A stretch of DNA of 45,966 bases from JBBQXY01 sp051004815 (GCA_051004815.1 JBPCJY010000258.1:1-45966); one strand, 5' to 3'; counted from the stretch's first letter, positions 21,976 to 32,149 are shown. The notes: generated by a model from the sequence alone, not told the origin. Made by a program: numbers and translations.

Positions 21976-22272
21976 CTAATGATAATCCACGACTTCAATG
22001 TTAAACGCACGGTTTTCGCTATCCGACCATTCAAAACAAAGCCGCCATTGTATGTTAATACGAATACTGAATTGCCCTTTCCGATTACCAATTAACGCTT
22101 CAAAATGATTACTGGGCAACAAGCGTAAATCATCCCTGCTTTGTGCATCCTCCAATAGAGCAAGCCTTTTTTTCAACTGCCGCTCAAACGCCTGAAATTC
22201 CCGTACTCTGTACCCATCAGCAAATTGTCGTAAGCACCTATCGCAGTATAACGGAAATCCATCACTCATCAT
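21976..22272 (-). CDS. higB: HigB/RelE-type toxin
   Basis: The 98-residue protein has the RelE-fold HigB C-terminal half: QSRDDLRLLPSNHFEALIGNRKGQFSIRINIQWRLCFEW and a final VVDYH. These toxins cut mRNA on the ribosome. The N-terminus has an extra CDRC pair (YCDRCLRQF) not usual in HigB. It shares an operon with higA downstream. ATG at 22272 or the adjacent 22269. Confidence 0.85.
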   Translation of the reverse strand: MMSDGFPLYCDRCLRQFADGYRVREFQAFERQLKKRLALLEDAQSRDDLRLLPSNHFEALIGNRKGQFSIRINIQWRLCFEWSDSENRAFNIEVVDYH

Positions 22273-22328
22273 ACGTTAAATATGGCACAAAATACGCGTT
22301 ACGTCAAGCGTACATTCCCTATTCTTAA

Positions 22329-23682
22329 TTATTGCTTACCCCCAAACGCCAACAAATCATAAAACTCCACCGGCTGCAACTTTCCATACTCCTTCTGTGG
22401 CACCTTCACATACCGCCACTGCTCCCCCGTTAACGTCGTCGCATTCTCGCACCACATTTGAGCGGCCCTATCCTTGAATGCCACCTCAAGCGACATCTTC
22501 AGCGTCATCGGTCGTGTTCATCATGATGAAGAGCACTGGTTTTTTCTTCATGGGCGCGAGCTGCTCTGTATATTCGCGCCAGCGTTCGACGCCTGCGGTG
22601 AGATAGGCTTGATACTTGACGCTGGCAAGCGGACTCTTAGCCTCCTCAAATTCCGCGATCCCTTTGACGGGCCGTTTGACGATGTTATCCAAAATGGCCT
22701 GGCGGATGGGATAGTCAGAGATGACCCAGGGAAATAAGGCTCCTTTGGTAAAGCGGGGTGTGGCGGAAAAATCGAGTTGAGCTGCAAGGGGTAGATCGGA
22801 ATGGAGTCTGTGGATCACCTTGTTCCATTCGTTCTCTTCATCATGGGTATGGTGGGCCTCGTCATTGAGGACAAGTAGGCGACCGCTGCGCTTGCTTAAC
22901 ATCTCGATAAAGCCAGCGAGATCGCTGGTAAGATCGTCTTTCGGTTTTGGGCCAAGCACATCGGTCATGACGACCGTTTCGTCGTCGCCATTTTTCTTGC
23001 GCTCCGACCGATCATACAACTGCTGGATGTTGGTGAGGAAGAGCATGCCTTCGGCGGGAGCGCGTTCAGCATCACCACGCATCACGCAGTCAAATTCCCA
23101 GGAGATTTTGAGTTCTTTGGGAATAAGCGGGTCAAGCGTGAAGATACGCCCACCTTCAAAATCTGCTTTGAGACGTTCATACACAATGACGTTGGGAGCA
23201 ATGATTAAGAAGGTTTTGGCAAAGTCGTCTTCGTTCTCGCGCACCGCGTTAAAGTATTGCCAGACAATAGCCAGTGCCATGACCTTTGTTTTGCCACTAC
23301 CGGTCGCCATCTTGGTGCAGAAACGGGCGAACTCATCGTAGGCAGGTAAGCGAACTTGACTATTAGCGGGCGCATATTGCTCTAACAGGTCTTTGCGACT
23401 GCGCACATGGGCTATTTCATAGACATACATCAGCGTCTCTATCGCCTCACGTTGGGCGGTGTGATAGATGAAAAGCTGTTTGTTGGGGAGCAGATGATCG
23501 GTGGAAAACCAGTAGTTGAGCATGATGCGTGTTGTCCTGGTGACACCCTTATAGCCACCTTCTCTCCAATCGGTCACGAGCTTTCGTAACGCTGGAACAC
23601 AGGGGGCTGTTTTGAGATAGAGGGTCAGGTCAAAGAGGCCAAGTTGTGTGTCTTGTTCGCTCGTGTGCGCTTTGCGTGCCAT
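22329..23682 (-). pseudogene. res: Type III restriction subunit (res), internally deleted
   Basis: The intact 5' part gives 398 residues with the helicase Walker A (MATGSGKTKVM) and DEAH box (NDEAHHTHDE) and ends abruptly at VLFIMMNTTDDAEDVA plus stop (22486). The following DNA, one frame over, encodes the normal Res C-terminus (EVAFKDRAAQMWCENATTLTG..., KVPQKEYGKLQP, stop at 22329-22331). A full Res is about 900-1000 residues, so roughly half the gene, including helicase domain 2 and the PD-(D/E)XK nuclease, has been lost by an internal deletion. It cannot restrict DNA. It lies 17 bases downstream of mod, as in a mod-res operon. Confidence 0.85.
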
Positions 23683-23699
23683 AGCTGTTGCTTTCCAAT

Positions 23700-25510
23700 C
23701 TACATGATCTCTACTGCCACCGCTTTGGTTGTGTCATTGCCCAGGATATCAATGACCTTGATGACGATAATATATGTTCCTGGTTCTTCATATTCATAGT
23801 GCGCTTTGAGCAGCATGTCCGGCTGCTTTTTTGTGCGGTATGACTGCCACTGATTATGAAAAGTATCCTCGCGATAATCCCAATCGATAGCCCAGTAGTC
23901 AATCCATTGTCGCCAATGGGTGATGGCATTTTTGACATCCTGGGGAACATCGTCAGGCGGCATAAAGAAGTTCTGCAGCTCAACCGAAACTGAACGTTTG
24001 CCCGTTTGTACAGTAACGGCCAGGGCAGCCAGTTCGTAGAAGGCGATATCGCCTTGCTCCACGGCCTTTTTTTCCAGCACCTCGCGGGGGATTTTCTTGA
24101 AAGAGAGGGTGATATTGGAGTCAGCCGCCATTTGCTTCGCCGTCTCATTGAGGTCAAAGGCGAAATCCCAGCCCAGCACGTCAATGCCATTGGTATGTTC
24201 TCCAGCATCTTTGCCCTTGACGCGCCAAAACTCATTGACAATCGAGCGCACCTCACCCAACGAAATCGGCGCATCCACCGACCCCACATGGATAAGCTTG
24301 CCACCCTTCACACCGTGCAGCCATGAGTACCCATCAATGGGAGTGGCATGGTACAGATCAAGAATAAAATTGCGATAGCGCAACTGCACACTGGCTCGCT
24401 GTGTTGGATCAGCAAATTCAGCCGTTTGCCATGCCTGCCGCTCATACTTGCCTAGGTTTTGCACGACAAAAGGCTTGACATCGTCAATGGAGAGGAGACG
24501 CTTACGAGCAGTGTGAATGGCAAAGCGTCCCAAATCGCATGTAATCCAACGTCGGCCTAATTTCTCAGCAACGGCGGCAGTTGTGCCGCTACCACAGAAA
24601 CAGTCGAGGACGAGATCGCCTTCATTGGATGAAGCTGTTATTATGCGTTCGAGAAGGGCTTCAGGTTTTTGAGTAGGGTATCCTACTCGTTGAGGGTCTT
24701 TTTGCTGAATATGACTTATATCTATCCATACATCTGGGGGAGTAAGTTTTTCGTCTTCATAATATTTATATATCTTACCGGCGGATTTGATCGAGAAAAA
24801 TATTCGCCCTTCTTCATCTACTTCTCTCTTCATATTATTACGCTTTGCCGTTCCTCTTGCCTCTCCAATTCTATCAGCGTTAAATATCCATGAATTGGAA
24901 CGATTATAAAGAAAAATAGTGTCATGTTTTTTTGAATATCGGTTTTCTTGTCTTCCACCTGACTGATAATGCCAAATAATTTCGTTGCCATAGTATTGAG
25001 AACCAAATACTTCATCAAGAATAAGCCGTATGGTACTATCTACACGCCAGTCACAATGTATATAGATGCTCCCATTTTCTGCTAACAACTCGCGTAATAG
25101 CACAACTGTTTCATAAAACCATTGCGTATATCCATCAAATCCCCGTCCCCAAGTATCCCTATATGCTTTCTGTTCAATCATACTCGGTTCTTTCGTTAAG
25201 CTCTCTTCGCTTTCTGGAATAGCAGTTGTAAAGGAAAAATCCGCACCAGTAGCAAAAGGAGGGTCAATATAAATCAGGTTTACTTTACCAGCAAATTCAG
25301 GCAGTAGGCCAGGTAACACATATTTTTTGTCGCCCCAGATGAGGCGGTTGCGCCATTCTGTCTCTTGCCCAGCATAGAGCATATCGAGGGTAAGTTGGCG
25401 TTGCTGGGCGGTTTCGTTGACGGTTTCCACGGTCTGGAAGGGGAGGACGATGCGTACCGGGGCGACTTTTTCCCATCTTTATACTTGCCATCCCACATGA
25501 GCTCGGTCAT
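23700..25510 (-). CDS. mod: Type III DNA methyltransferase (mod), frameshifted near its start
   Basis: The main frame (576 residues from GTG 25430) has D56-PPF, a target-recognition stretch, YPTQKP and the SAM motif FCGSGTTAA, a beta-class adenine methyltransferase of the type III Mod family. Upstream DNA in another frame starts at ATG 25510 with MTELMWDGKYKDGKK and should continue VAPVRIVLPFQT, which is present in the main frame. The two are joined by a single missing base in the run of five A just before the split. It may be a real mutation, a phase-variable tract, or a sequencing error. With res disabled it could act as an orphan methyltransferase. The duplicated module (copy B) is its likely promoter. 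Confidence 0.85.
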
Positions 25511-25575
25511 GCTATATGTTTCCTATCTCGTTGAGGTTGTCAGCATTGCACCTGGCTGTCAGAAAGTGGCAGAGG

Positions 25576-25672
25576 ATGAATGCTTGACGTTGCATTAGTG
25601 TAGTGCATGGGAGTCTCAATTGCAAGACGTGCAAGCAGAAATGAGAAGTATTTCTCTAAAATGGCAAGCCAT
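25576..25672 (-). repeat. Duplicated promoter/operator-like module, copy B
   Basis: Nearly 90% identical to 4981-5077. Leftward reading gives TTGCAA-17-TACACT upstream of mod (about 70 bases before its ATG), plus the palindromes AGAGAA-ATAC-TTCTCA and ATGGC-TT-GCCAT. Confidence 0.6.
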
Positions 25673-25712
25673 GAAGTGACGTGAAAAGAGGGTGTTGTAC
25701 ATGCACCAACGT

Positions 25713-26126
25713 CTAATCCGCTACCTCACCCAGACAGGTACCCACGGCATGGAGAAAATCAGTCAGATTGAAAGGCTTGGGAAGGAAGGTGATCTGCCGC
25801 TGCCGGACTTCTTGCATCGGTGGGGTCTGAGCACTCATGAGCAGTGTCGGCGTGTCTTTCAGATGCTCAAAGTTGTGCAGTTGATCGTGGAGTTCCAGGC
25901 CGGTCATATCTGGCAGTCCATAATCAAGAATAAAGAGGTGCGGCGTATGCACGGTAATCGCTTGCAGTGCTTGTTTCCCGTTCAGGTGATGATGAACGTG
26001 ATGCGATGTTTCCTGCTCAATCACGCGAATGACGAGCAAACCGATTTCCTTATCATCATCGACCACAAAAATGAGCTTCGTCGTGGTCTGTTCAGTTCCT
26101 CCAGGGGTGTTTTCTTGGTTGAGCAT
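25713..26126 (-). CDS. Single-domain response regulator
   Basis: A receiver domain alone: acidic pocket VVDDDKE, phospho-acceptor Asp in FILDYGLPD, and Lys in PKPF. No output domain is present, so it acts through protein contacts or phosphate transfer. ATG 26126 (MLNQENTPGG) is chosen because the paralogue at 26841-27266 starts the same way (MLDQETSF). No histidine kinase is adjacent; the nearest is at 28559-30085. The two receivers flank the YtxH-like gene and look like products of a local duplication. Confidence 0.85.
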   Translation of the reverse strand: MLNQENTPGGTEQTTTKLIFVVDDDKEIGLLVIRVIEQETSHHVHHHLNGKQALQAITVHTPHLFILDYGLPDMTGLELHDQLHNFEHLKDTPTLLMSAQTPPMQEVRQRQITFLPKPFNLTDFLHAVGTCLGEVAD

Positions 26127-26410
26127 CGCAGCTACTTCTCTTTCCATTTGGGCGCACATGGCAATAGGAATATGCAATAGTAACACGCCTGGTTGCTCAA
26201 GAATGTTTCACCATCGTCTCCATTGTCCCGGCTTTGTTGACAGATGAAGACGTACAAGGGGATACCATATCGAAAGTTGTATAATGCGCTCTTTGATAGA
26301 AGTACCTCCTCTTGGCTTCACAGTCTGTATCCTTTTCTCACTGTCGTTCGTGCTATCAATGGCATTTGAAGATGCCTACTTGATACAAACTTCACGAAAG
26401 GAATTGAAAT

Positions 26411-26855
26411 ATGGGTAAATTTACAAACGGGGGTACTATTGGGATTGGGGATCAGCTTGCTCGTTGCACCAAAGACCGGGAAAGAAATGCGTCAACTTGT
26501 GGCTGAGCGTGTTGGATATCTGCGTGGCATTCCCCCAGAAAATGTGGAACTCAAGCAGCAGGTGCAACAGATGGCAGGGCGTGTCCAAGAGGTGCAGCAA
26601 CGAGCCAATCGTGCCGCTGAGATGGGAAGCACGGTGCAAGATTATGCTCAACAAACGGCAAGCAGCGTGAATTCAGTGCAACGTGATTTAAAGAATGTGG
26701 CTCAACAGGCGGGTACGGATGTGCCGTCAACACAATCAGGTGCTACGAGGCCGATACAGCCGAACCAACCACAGAAACCAACACCTAGTATTCAGGTAGG
26801 CTCTCCTGGATTGTTGGGAAAAAACATTGAGTGCATGTCATTAATTCATTTGTGA
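26411..26855 (+). pseudogene. YtxH-like protein with a one-base frameshift
   Basis: ATG 26411 with AAAGGAATTG upstream begins MGKFTNG; removing one G from the five-G run (26429-26433) would continue VLLGLGISLLVAPKTGKEMRQ, the typical YtxH membrane start (short hydrophobic helix, APKTGKE motif). The remainder is Gln/Ala-rich and probably coiled-coil (ELKQQVQQMAGRVQEVQQRA), with a Pro-rich tail. YtxH proteins are small membrane-associated stress-related proteins of unclear role. Alternatively it starts at the in-frame TTG 26439. The frameshift may be real or a base-calling error in a homopolymer. Confidence 0.6.
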
Positions 26856-27266
26856 TTGCCGACGGGCGAGCAGTTCGTGTACCGTTGCGAGGAACACATC
26901 CAACTCAAGAGGTTTGTCAATCCCAGTGAGGTGACGGTGTTCAATCTCCTGCCAGAGTTTTTCGAGACTTGCACTCATGATAAGAGCCGGGATGCGATCA
27001 AAGTCGACGAGCGCGTGAAGCTGATCATACAATTCGAGGCCGTTCATTGTGCCGAGCCGATAGTCCAAAATAAGGAGGTGCGGTCTGACGTTTTGCACAA
27101 GTTCAAGGGCATGAGGGCCTGATGTGGCGACGAGAGGGGTATACGATGTTTCTTGTGAGATGACCAGACTGAGGAACTCAGCAATACTAGCATCATCTTC
27201 TGCGATGAGAACGACTTTGGTCGCACAGAGCTTTTCTTCTGGAAAGGACGTTTCTTGATCAAGCAT
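26841..27266 (-). CDS. Single-domain response regulator
   Basis: A 141-residue receiver domain with AEDDAS, phospho-acceptor Asp in LILDYRLGTMNG, and Lys in GIDKPL. No output domain. GAGGAGGTAC lies before ATG 27266. It is a paralogue of the receiver at 25713-26126 and shares its layout (LDY, NGLELYDQLH vs TGLELHDQLH). Its 3' end overlaps the YtxH-like gene on the other strand by 15 bases. Confidence 0.85.
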   Translation of the reverse strand: MLDQETSFPEEKLCATKVVLIAEDDASIAEFLSLVISQETSYTPLVATSGPHALELVQNVRPHLLILDYRLGTMNGLELYDQLHALVDFDRIPALIMSASLEKLWQEIEHRHLTGIDKPLELDVFLATVHELLARRQSQMN

Positions 27267-27300
27267 ATGTACCTCCTCATTTGGTTGATCAAAAATACTC

Positions 27301-27474
27301 TTACAGGTTGCTGGAAAAAGTCTCCGTCTCAGTCAGAAATCTCTCGATAAAACTCTTCTCTTCTCCAGACAGTATACCAGACGCTCGCTGAGATGTAAAC
27401 GGGTATGTCTGATGTAAGATGTTCAGGTTATCGCCGTAAAATAAGGTGTTTTGGGTGATGGGTTGCGGACTCAT
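27301..27474 (-). pseudogene. 5' fragment of a fused methyltransferase gene
   Basis: It starts MSPQPITQNTLFYGDNLNIL, nearly the same as the N-terminus of the methyltransferase-nuclease at 2709-4361 (MAPKPITENTLFYGDNLDIL), and then runs into unrelated sequence (HQTYPFTSQRASG...) before the DPPF motif. Only about 20 codons of the gene remain, so it is inactive. It shows that a second copy of this family once lay here. Confidence 0.75.
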
Positions 27475-27489
27475 GCAACACAGCCTCAC

Positions 27490-28054
27490 TCTCCATATAA
27501 TTCAAGAGAACTATTTTAAGGCAATGCACTCACATTGACTTGCAGCAAGCCACTTGATGGATAGCTCCAGCTTCCAAAGTTTGCTCTTGCTGTCACTGAA
27601 CCTATAGCTTTGCGACTTCATACTATCGTAGTTTTGCAGGGAAGCGGCCATTTTCCCCAGAATTGGGATAAAAGTACCGCTCTCCAGTGATCAGTACTCG
27701 GTTCGTATCCTTATCTATAGACGAATAGCTTTAGTGTACCGCCCATTTCGTTGTGGCATAATTCAGGAGGGTGAATACCACTGCTTGTAATTTCTCCCCT
27801 TGGATGGTATACTCTCCACAGTGCCTGCTTGCTTGCCAAATTACAGACCATCCACTTCACACCTTCGTTAACCATTCGCAGCAAAAAAACTGTCCGACAC
27901 AACCGCTACAACTGATACAACTGATACAACTGATACATCGCAACAAAGAACCTATCAAAGACCCATGCGCGATCGGGAAAACACCATCTGGTGGTAGGAG
28001 GGCGACTTTTGAGGAACTCTGACCAATAAGTCAGTGGAAGATCAGGTGAACCCT
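27490..28054. other. Intergenic stretch with a 9-bp tandem repeat
   Basis: No gene is supported in these 565 bp; short ORFs lack ribosome-binding sites and protein-like composition. Three exact copies of ACAACTGAT (27908-27934) form a small tandem repeat that could vary in length. Confidence 0.45.
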
Positions 28055-28456
28055 CTAGTCTATCACAGTCCCCGGCTTTGGCTGCGCCAATTGCTTTATC
28101 AAGCTGGTAATCTCATCAACGGCGAATGGCTTTTCTAGCAGTGTGACGTGTAAATCTTGTAACTCTTCCTTATTGTTAAAGGCAGCCGCAGTAGTTAAAA
28201 TAATCGGGAGGTTTTGCAATGAGCTATCACTACGGAGGGTACGTATCACCTCGGTTCCAGGAGCCGAACCAGATAAACGCCAATCTACAATCAGCAGATG
28301 AAAAGGTTGCAACGGCAGCTCTGCATGTAGCGGATAGAAAGCTTCCAGGCATCCTTCCGCGTTAGGAAATATCGTGACCGTATAACCTTCATCCTGTAGC
28401 ACGAGGCGCAGCATTTCTTGGATGGCTTTATCATCTTCAAGCAGAGCAATATGCAT
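28055..28456 (-). CDS. Single-domain response regulator, partner of the histidine kinase
   Basis: The ~133-residue receiver starts MHIALLEDDKAI (acidic pocket), with phospho-acceptor Asp in LLIVDWRLSG and Lys in LLEKPF. ATG 28456 is preferred because AGAGGACGAG lies before it; a longer upstream ORF is unlikely. It follows the GAF histidine kinase gene on the same strand, ~100 bases downstream, and is its likely phosphorelay partner. No output domain. Confidence 0.85.
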   Translation of the reverse strand: MHIALLEDDKAIQEMLRLVLQDEGYTVTIFPNAEGCLEAFYPLHAELPLQPFHLLIVDWRLSGSAPGTEVIRTLRSDSSLQNLPIILTTAAAFNNKEELQDLHVTLLEKPFAVDEITSLIKQLAQPKPGTVID

Positions 28457-28558
28457 TTCTCGTCCTCTTTTAAACAAATACATCGATGTGTTAGAGACAC
28501 TATAGCAAACGCAGCCATAATTAGCAAGCATTAAAAGCAGGTTGTGTAACAGATCAGT

Positions 28559-30085
28559 TTACATTGGTGTTAACACTACCGCCTTGCTACGGCTGGCTTT
28601 GGCATCCCTTGCTCCACATGGTAAGGTTATGGTCACGCTCGTTCCTTCGCCTTCACAGCTATCTAACGTGATGCTACCCTCCATCGCCTCTACCAGCTTC
28701 CGTGTGATATATAAACCGAGGCCAGCCCCAGGAATCTCGTTCGTAAGAGCATGTTCCAACCGTCTGAACGGCTGAAACAGGTGCTGCTGTTGCTCTTGCA
28801 CTATACCGATCCCATTATCGCGGACAGTGATAAAAACTTCATCTGGAGTTCGCATGAGCAGATTTTGTCCATCTGCATTCATCGCTAGCAGACTTTCTTC
28901 ACTACCCTGTTGTCCGGTTGCCCATTGTGTGGTCGCACTTACCTCAATGTTACCGCCATGAGGGGAATATTTCACGGCATTATCCAGCAGGTTGGTGAGT
29001 ACCTGCTGAACACGGTCGGGGTCAGCCCATATCATGGGCAGGTCTGGTGGAAGCATGCAAGTGATTTCATAGTGCGGCACAGAGGATTGATCGTACTTCT
29101 GTTGAATAAGCTGTACTACGCGCTGGCAAAGCAGTGCCACATTGACATCGCGATAACGCAACATGAGGCGACCAGCATGGAGGCGCGAAATATCGAGTAG
29201 ATCACTGATGAGTATCTCCAGATGTTTTGTCTGCTCCATAATACTATCGAGGTATTGACGTTGGCGTTGCGGACCCATTACCGTGACACCGCCCTCGTCA
29301 GATGATGCTGGAATTCCGTACGCCTGCAAAAGCACGGCATAGCCTTTAATTGCTGCCAGTGGATTACGCAACTCATGGCTCACCATCGAAATAAATTCGT
29401 TCTTCAATCGGTCTAATGCTTGTCTTTGTACTTGTTCTTTTTCCTGGCTCATCATCGCTCGTTTAGGCACTTGTACCACGGCGGTACTTTGCTGCGATAT
29501 ATCCTCTGTCACTTGCTGACTGTCATTGCTAGAAGAAGGATTATCTCGCCAGTGATACAATGCTGCCTCCAGCTTTTGGGCTAGCGAAGGCAAATAGCAT
29601 CGCAACAGGAGGCGTTCTCCTTGATAAAAAGCATTCGTGTGATGATCGGTCAAAAGAAGAAAACCTAATACTCCCGCGGGCCGTTCAAGCGGGACAATAG
29701 CAATGCTTTGGATATGAATATCTTCAGTATAGTGTTGCCTGTTGTCGAAGCTTTGTAGTTGCCCACTCTGTATAGCCGCATCACATAGGGCTTGTATCCG
29801 CTCATTTTGCAGCAAGACGCTATCATGCAACCGCCCAATACTTCCCACCATCCGATAAGCAGTGATGCTACATGTTTTTAATAGAGGATGACGCATTCCT
29901 GCTTCCGCGCAGCCGAGGAAAAGCTGCACAGTATCACAGCCGATGAGATTGCCAATTTGTTGCGCCGCATACTGAAATTCCGCATCCTCCAACACCGTTA
30001 CCTCCTGCTCACACCACGTACAAAACTTCATTTTTAGTATAGGCTCATCCCCAACAAGCAGGGGGTGAAACCTACTGAAATCCAC
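28559..30085 (-). CDS. Soluble GAF sensor histidine kinase
   Basis: The 508-residue protein has no membrane segment. The N-terminal ~180 residues form a GAF-like sensor domain (SIAIVPLERPAGVLGFLLLTD). A HisKA domain follows with phospho-acceptor H237 (FISMVSHELRNP). The HATPase domain has N-box NLLDNAVKYSPHG, G1 VRDNGIGI and G2 GAGLGLYI. A CTWCE motif near residue 22 could bind metal. It probably senses a cytoplasmic signal and phosphorylates the receiver at 28055-28456. It is read leftward. Confidence 0.88.
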   Translation of the reverse strand: MDFSRFHPLLVGDEPILKMKFCTWCEQEVTVLEDAEFQYAAQQIGNLIGCDTVQLFLGCAEAGMRHPLLKTCSITAYRMVGSIGRLHDSVLLQNERIQALCDAAIQSGQLQSFDNRQHYTEDIHIQSIAIVPLERPAGVLGFLLLTDHHTNAFYQGERLLLRCYLPSLAQKLEAALYHWRDNPSSSNDSQQVTEDISQQSTAVVQVPKRAMMSQEKEQVQRQALDRLKNEFISMVSHELRNPLAAIKGYAVLLQAYGIPASSDEGGVTVMGPQRQRQYLDSIMEQTKHLEILISDLLDISRLHAGRLMLRYRDVNVALLCQRVVQLIQQKYDQSSVPHYEITCMLPPDLPMIWADPDRVQQVLTNLLDNAVKYSPHGGNIEVSATTQWATGQQGSEESLLAMNADGQNLLMRTPDEVFITVRDNGIGIVQEQQQHLFQPFRRLEHALTNEIPGAGLGLYITRKLVEAMEGSITLDSCEGEGTSVTITLPCGARDAKASRSKAVVLTPM

Positions 30086-30275
30086 TCATAACTCGCTGCC
30101 ATTGTCATCCTGACCGCCGTGCGAAAGGCAGCACCTCTGGAGCACGCCCCCAGTTAGGAGGGGATTTCAGAAACCTATACTTGACCAGAAAGACATTGGA
30201 CGGTACAATGTGCCAATGTAACTGAGCTATGTATTTTAAAGCAGTAGGGGAATGCAGTAAAAGGATTACATATTT

Positions 30276-32102
30276 ATGACCGATACCAGACTTGAGCGGA
30301 CAGAGCCTACCAACCCCACCAACGCGAACATAAATGAACGTGGGCAATTGGCTATTGAAGAAAAATATACTTCGACACCGGTTATCTCAACACCAACTGA
30401 CCTGCGCATCGGGATACCAGCACCGCAACGCTCATCGAACCGGGCAGACACCATCGAGCATCTGGCGGCCCGCCGTCCGGTTACACCTCTTGACATCGAT
30501 GAGCCGGACATCAAACAGCAGCTGACCGCACTACGCACCGAGTTTACCACTCTCGTGACCGCTCTACGCTGGGGAGGAGCGTCCGTACAGGATACCGCTG
30601 ACAGCATCATTCCACTACTCAATGTGGGTTCAGTCCCGCAATGGGCACCGATTCTCGTTCCATTTCTCCTCGAAATCGACCGTGCGGGTAATCTCGTTCC
30701 TGTCTGGCTCAATATTATCAAGCGCGACATCGAGCAGAATCTCTTGCTAGAGGTCAACCCTGCCGACACCATGATTGGCCGCGCAAAACGCTACGCCATT
30801 CTCATGCTGGGCAACTACAAAGCACCCGACATCTCGCAAGAGCTTGGCAAACTGGCCCAGTATCCCAACACCTCGCTCTATGCCACCCAAAGCCTGGCAA
30901 AGCAAGCCACCACGTCAGCACTGCATGCCCTGGTTAGCGTACTCAAAGAGGCAGAAGGATGGGCCAAAGTCGATATCGTGGAAGCTTGTCTGACGCTCAA
31001 TCAGCCGCGTTTCCACGAACTGCTCCTGGCAAGCGGCCTTGATCGCGTCAGCGGTCTGGAAAGCTACATTGCCATTCCCATCTACCGCTCCATTCCTTTG
31101 GAACGCTATCTGCGCGGGGGCAAAGGGATTGCTCCACGCCTCACATTACAGGCCACCCTCATCTTTGCTCAGGTATTGCAGGATAGCATGAAACCCAATC
31201 CAGAGGTAGATGCGCTCCCCATCGCCTTCGAGCAAGACATAGCTTCGTTCGCGCATGCGCTCTTCGAACATGCTCGCACTACCCCAAACTGGCAGAATGT
31301 GCTGGCGGTACATCGTCTGGCCATGCTCATTGGTCGCTATTGGGCAGAGATTTCACAAGGGAATATGCAAGACACGAGCATCATCGAGCCAGTCTACGCC
31401 TGCTTGCCGCTCATGCCTGAAATCGAACGCTGGATGAATGGCCCCGGACGCGATATCCTCCTGGAAGCTCTGGCAAGCGCGGACGAGGAGGCTGCCGTAC
31501 CGGTCATGAAAGTCCTGGCCGAACTGCGTGAACCACGCGCCATCGGGCTTCTGCTCAGTCTCATTGATGCTGCCGCCCGCGTCAGCACACGCGAGCAAGC
31601 CATTCGCATTGGAACAATTTGCGATGCCTTGGGCCAACTGGGCGATCGGCGGGCCGCACAACCAATGATGCAACTAGTAGAGCGCACTGTCAATATCAAC
31701 TTGCGCACTGCACGCCCCAAACGACACGATAATCTGGCCAATGGTGACGAGGATATCCCCGGCAGCATCGTCTATGGGGCTGCTGTACGCGCCCTGGGAA
31801 AGTTGAACGATCCCGCCGCGTTCGATTTCATCGTCCGCGCAGCCAACGACTTTGATCCCTACGTCCGTCTCGACGTTCTGGAAGCTCTGAGAAACCTCGA
31901 TCCCACCGGTAGAGATATGCGGAGCACGGCGGTTGTGCGCGAAGCATTGAACGACCCACGCGACGCGAATGCTCGCCTTGCCTGCCAATTGGTCGCCCAA
32001 TACCACGACAACAGTGCCATCCAGGCACTACAACATCTCACCATGACTCGCCCTGAAATCGCAACCGCCGCCGCTGATACACTACAACGGCTTGACCAGT
32101 AA
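30276..32102 (+). CDS. HEAT-repeat protein
   Basis: The 608-residue protein has a disordered N-terminus (~1-75, Thr/Asn/Pro-rich), then helical HEAT-like repeats throughout. The C-terminal third shows the clearest units: DEEAAVPVMKVLAELREPRAI, AIRIGTICDALGQLGDRRAAQPM, IVYGAAVRALGKLNDPAAFDFI and VRLDVLEALRNLDP. Such proteins are scaffolds. AAAGGA precedes ATG 30276. It lies just upstream of a Ser/Thr kinase and may be functionally linked. No enzyme motif is seen. Confidence 0.8.
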   Translation: MTDTRLERTEPTNPTNANINERGQLAIEEKYTSTPVISTPTDLRIGIPAPQRSSNRADTIEHLAARRPVTPLDIDEPDIKQQLTALRTEFTTLVTALRWGGASVQDTADSIIPLLNVGSVPQWAPILVPFLLEIDRAGNLVPVWLNIIKRDIEQNLLLEVNPADTMIGRAKRYAILMLGNYKAPDISQELGKLAQYPNTSLYATQSLAKQATTSALHALVSVLKEAEGWAKVDIVEACLTLNQPRFHELLLASGLDRVSGLESYIAIPIYRSIPLERYLRGGKGIAPRLTLQATLIFAQVLQDSMKPNPEVDALPIAFEQDIASFAHALFEHARTTPNWQNVLAVHRLAMLIGRYWAEISQGNMQDTSIIEPVYACLPLMPEIERWMNGPGRDILLEALASADEEAAVPVMKVLAELREPRAIGLLLSLIDAAARVSTREQAIRIGTICDALGQLGDRRAAQPMMQLVERTVNINLRTARPKRHDNLANGDEDIPGSIVYGAAVRALGKLNDPAAFDFIVRAANDFDPYVRLDVLEALRNLDPTGRDMRSTAVVREALNDPRDANARLACQLVAQYHDNSAIQALQHLTMTRPEIATAAADTLQRLDQ

Positions 32103-32118
32103 AATGACTGCACACAGA

Positions 32119-32149
32119 TACTACGTACAACCCGAAATTGTGCGTAGTA
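32119..32149 (+). terminator. Hairpin after the HEAT gene
   Basis: TACTACGTACAA and TTGTGCGTAGTA pair over 12 positions with one G-T wobble, 17 bp after the stop codon. A weak T-rich stretch (ATTCTTCT) follows. Confidence 0.55.
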
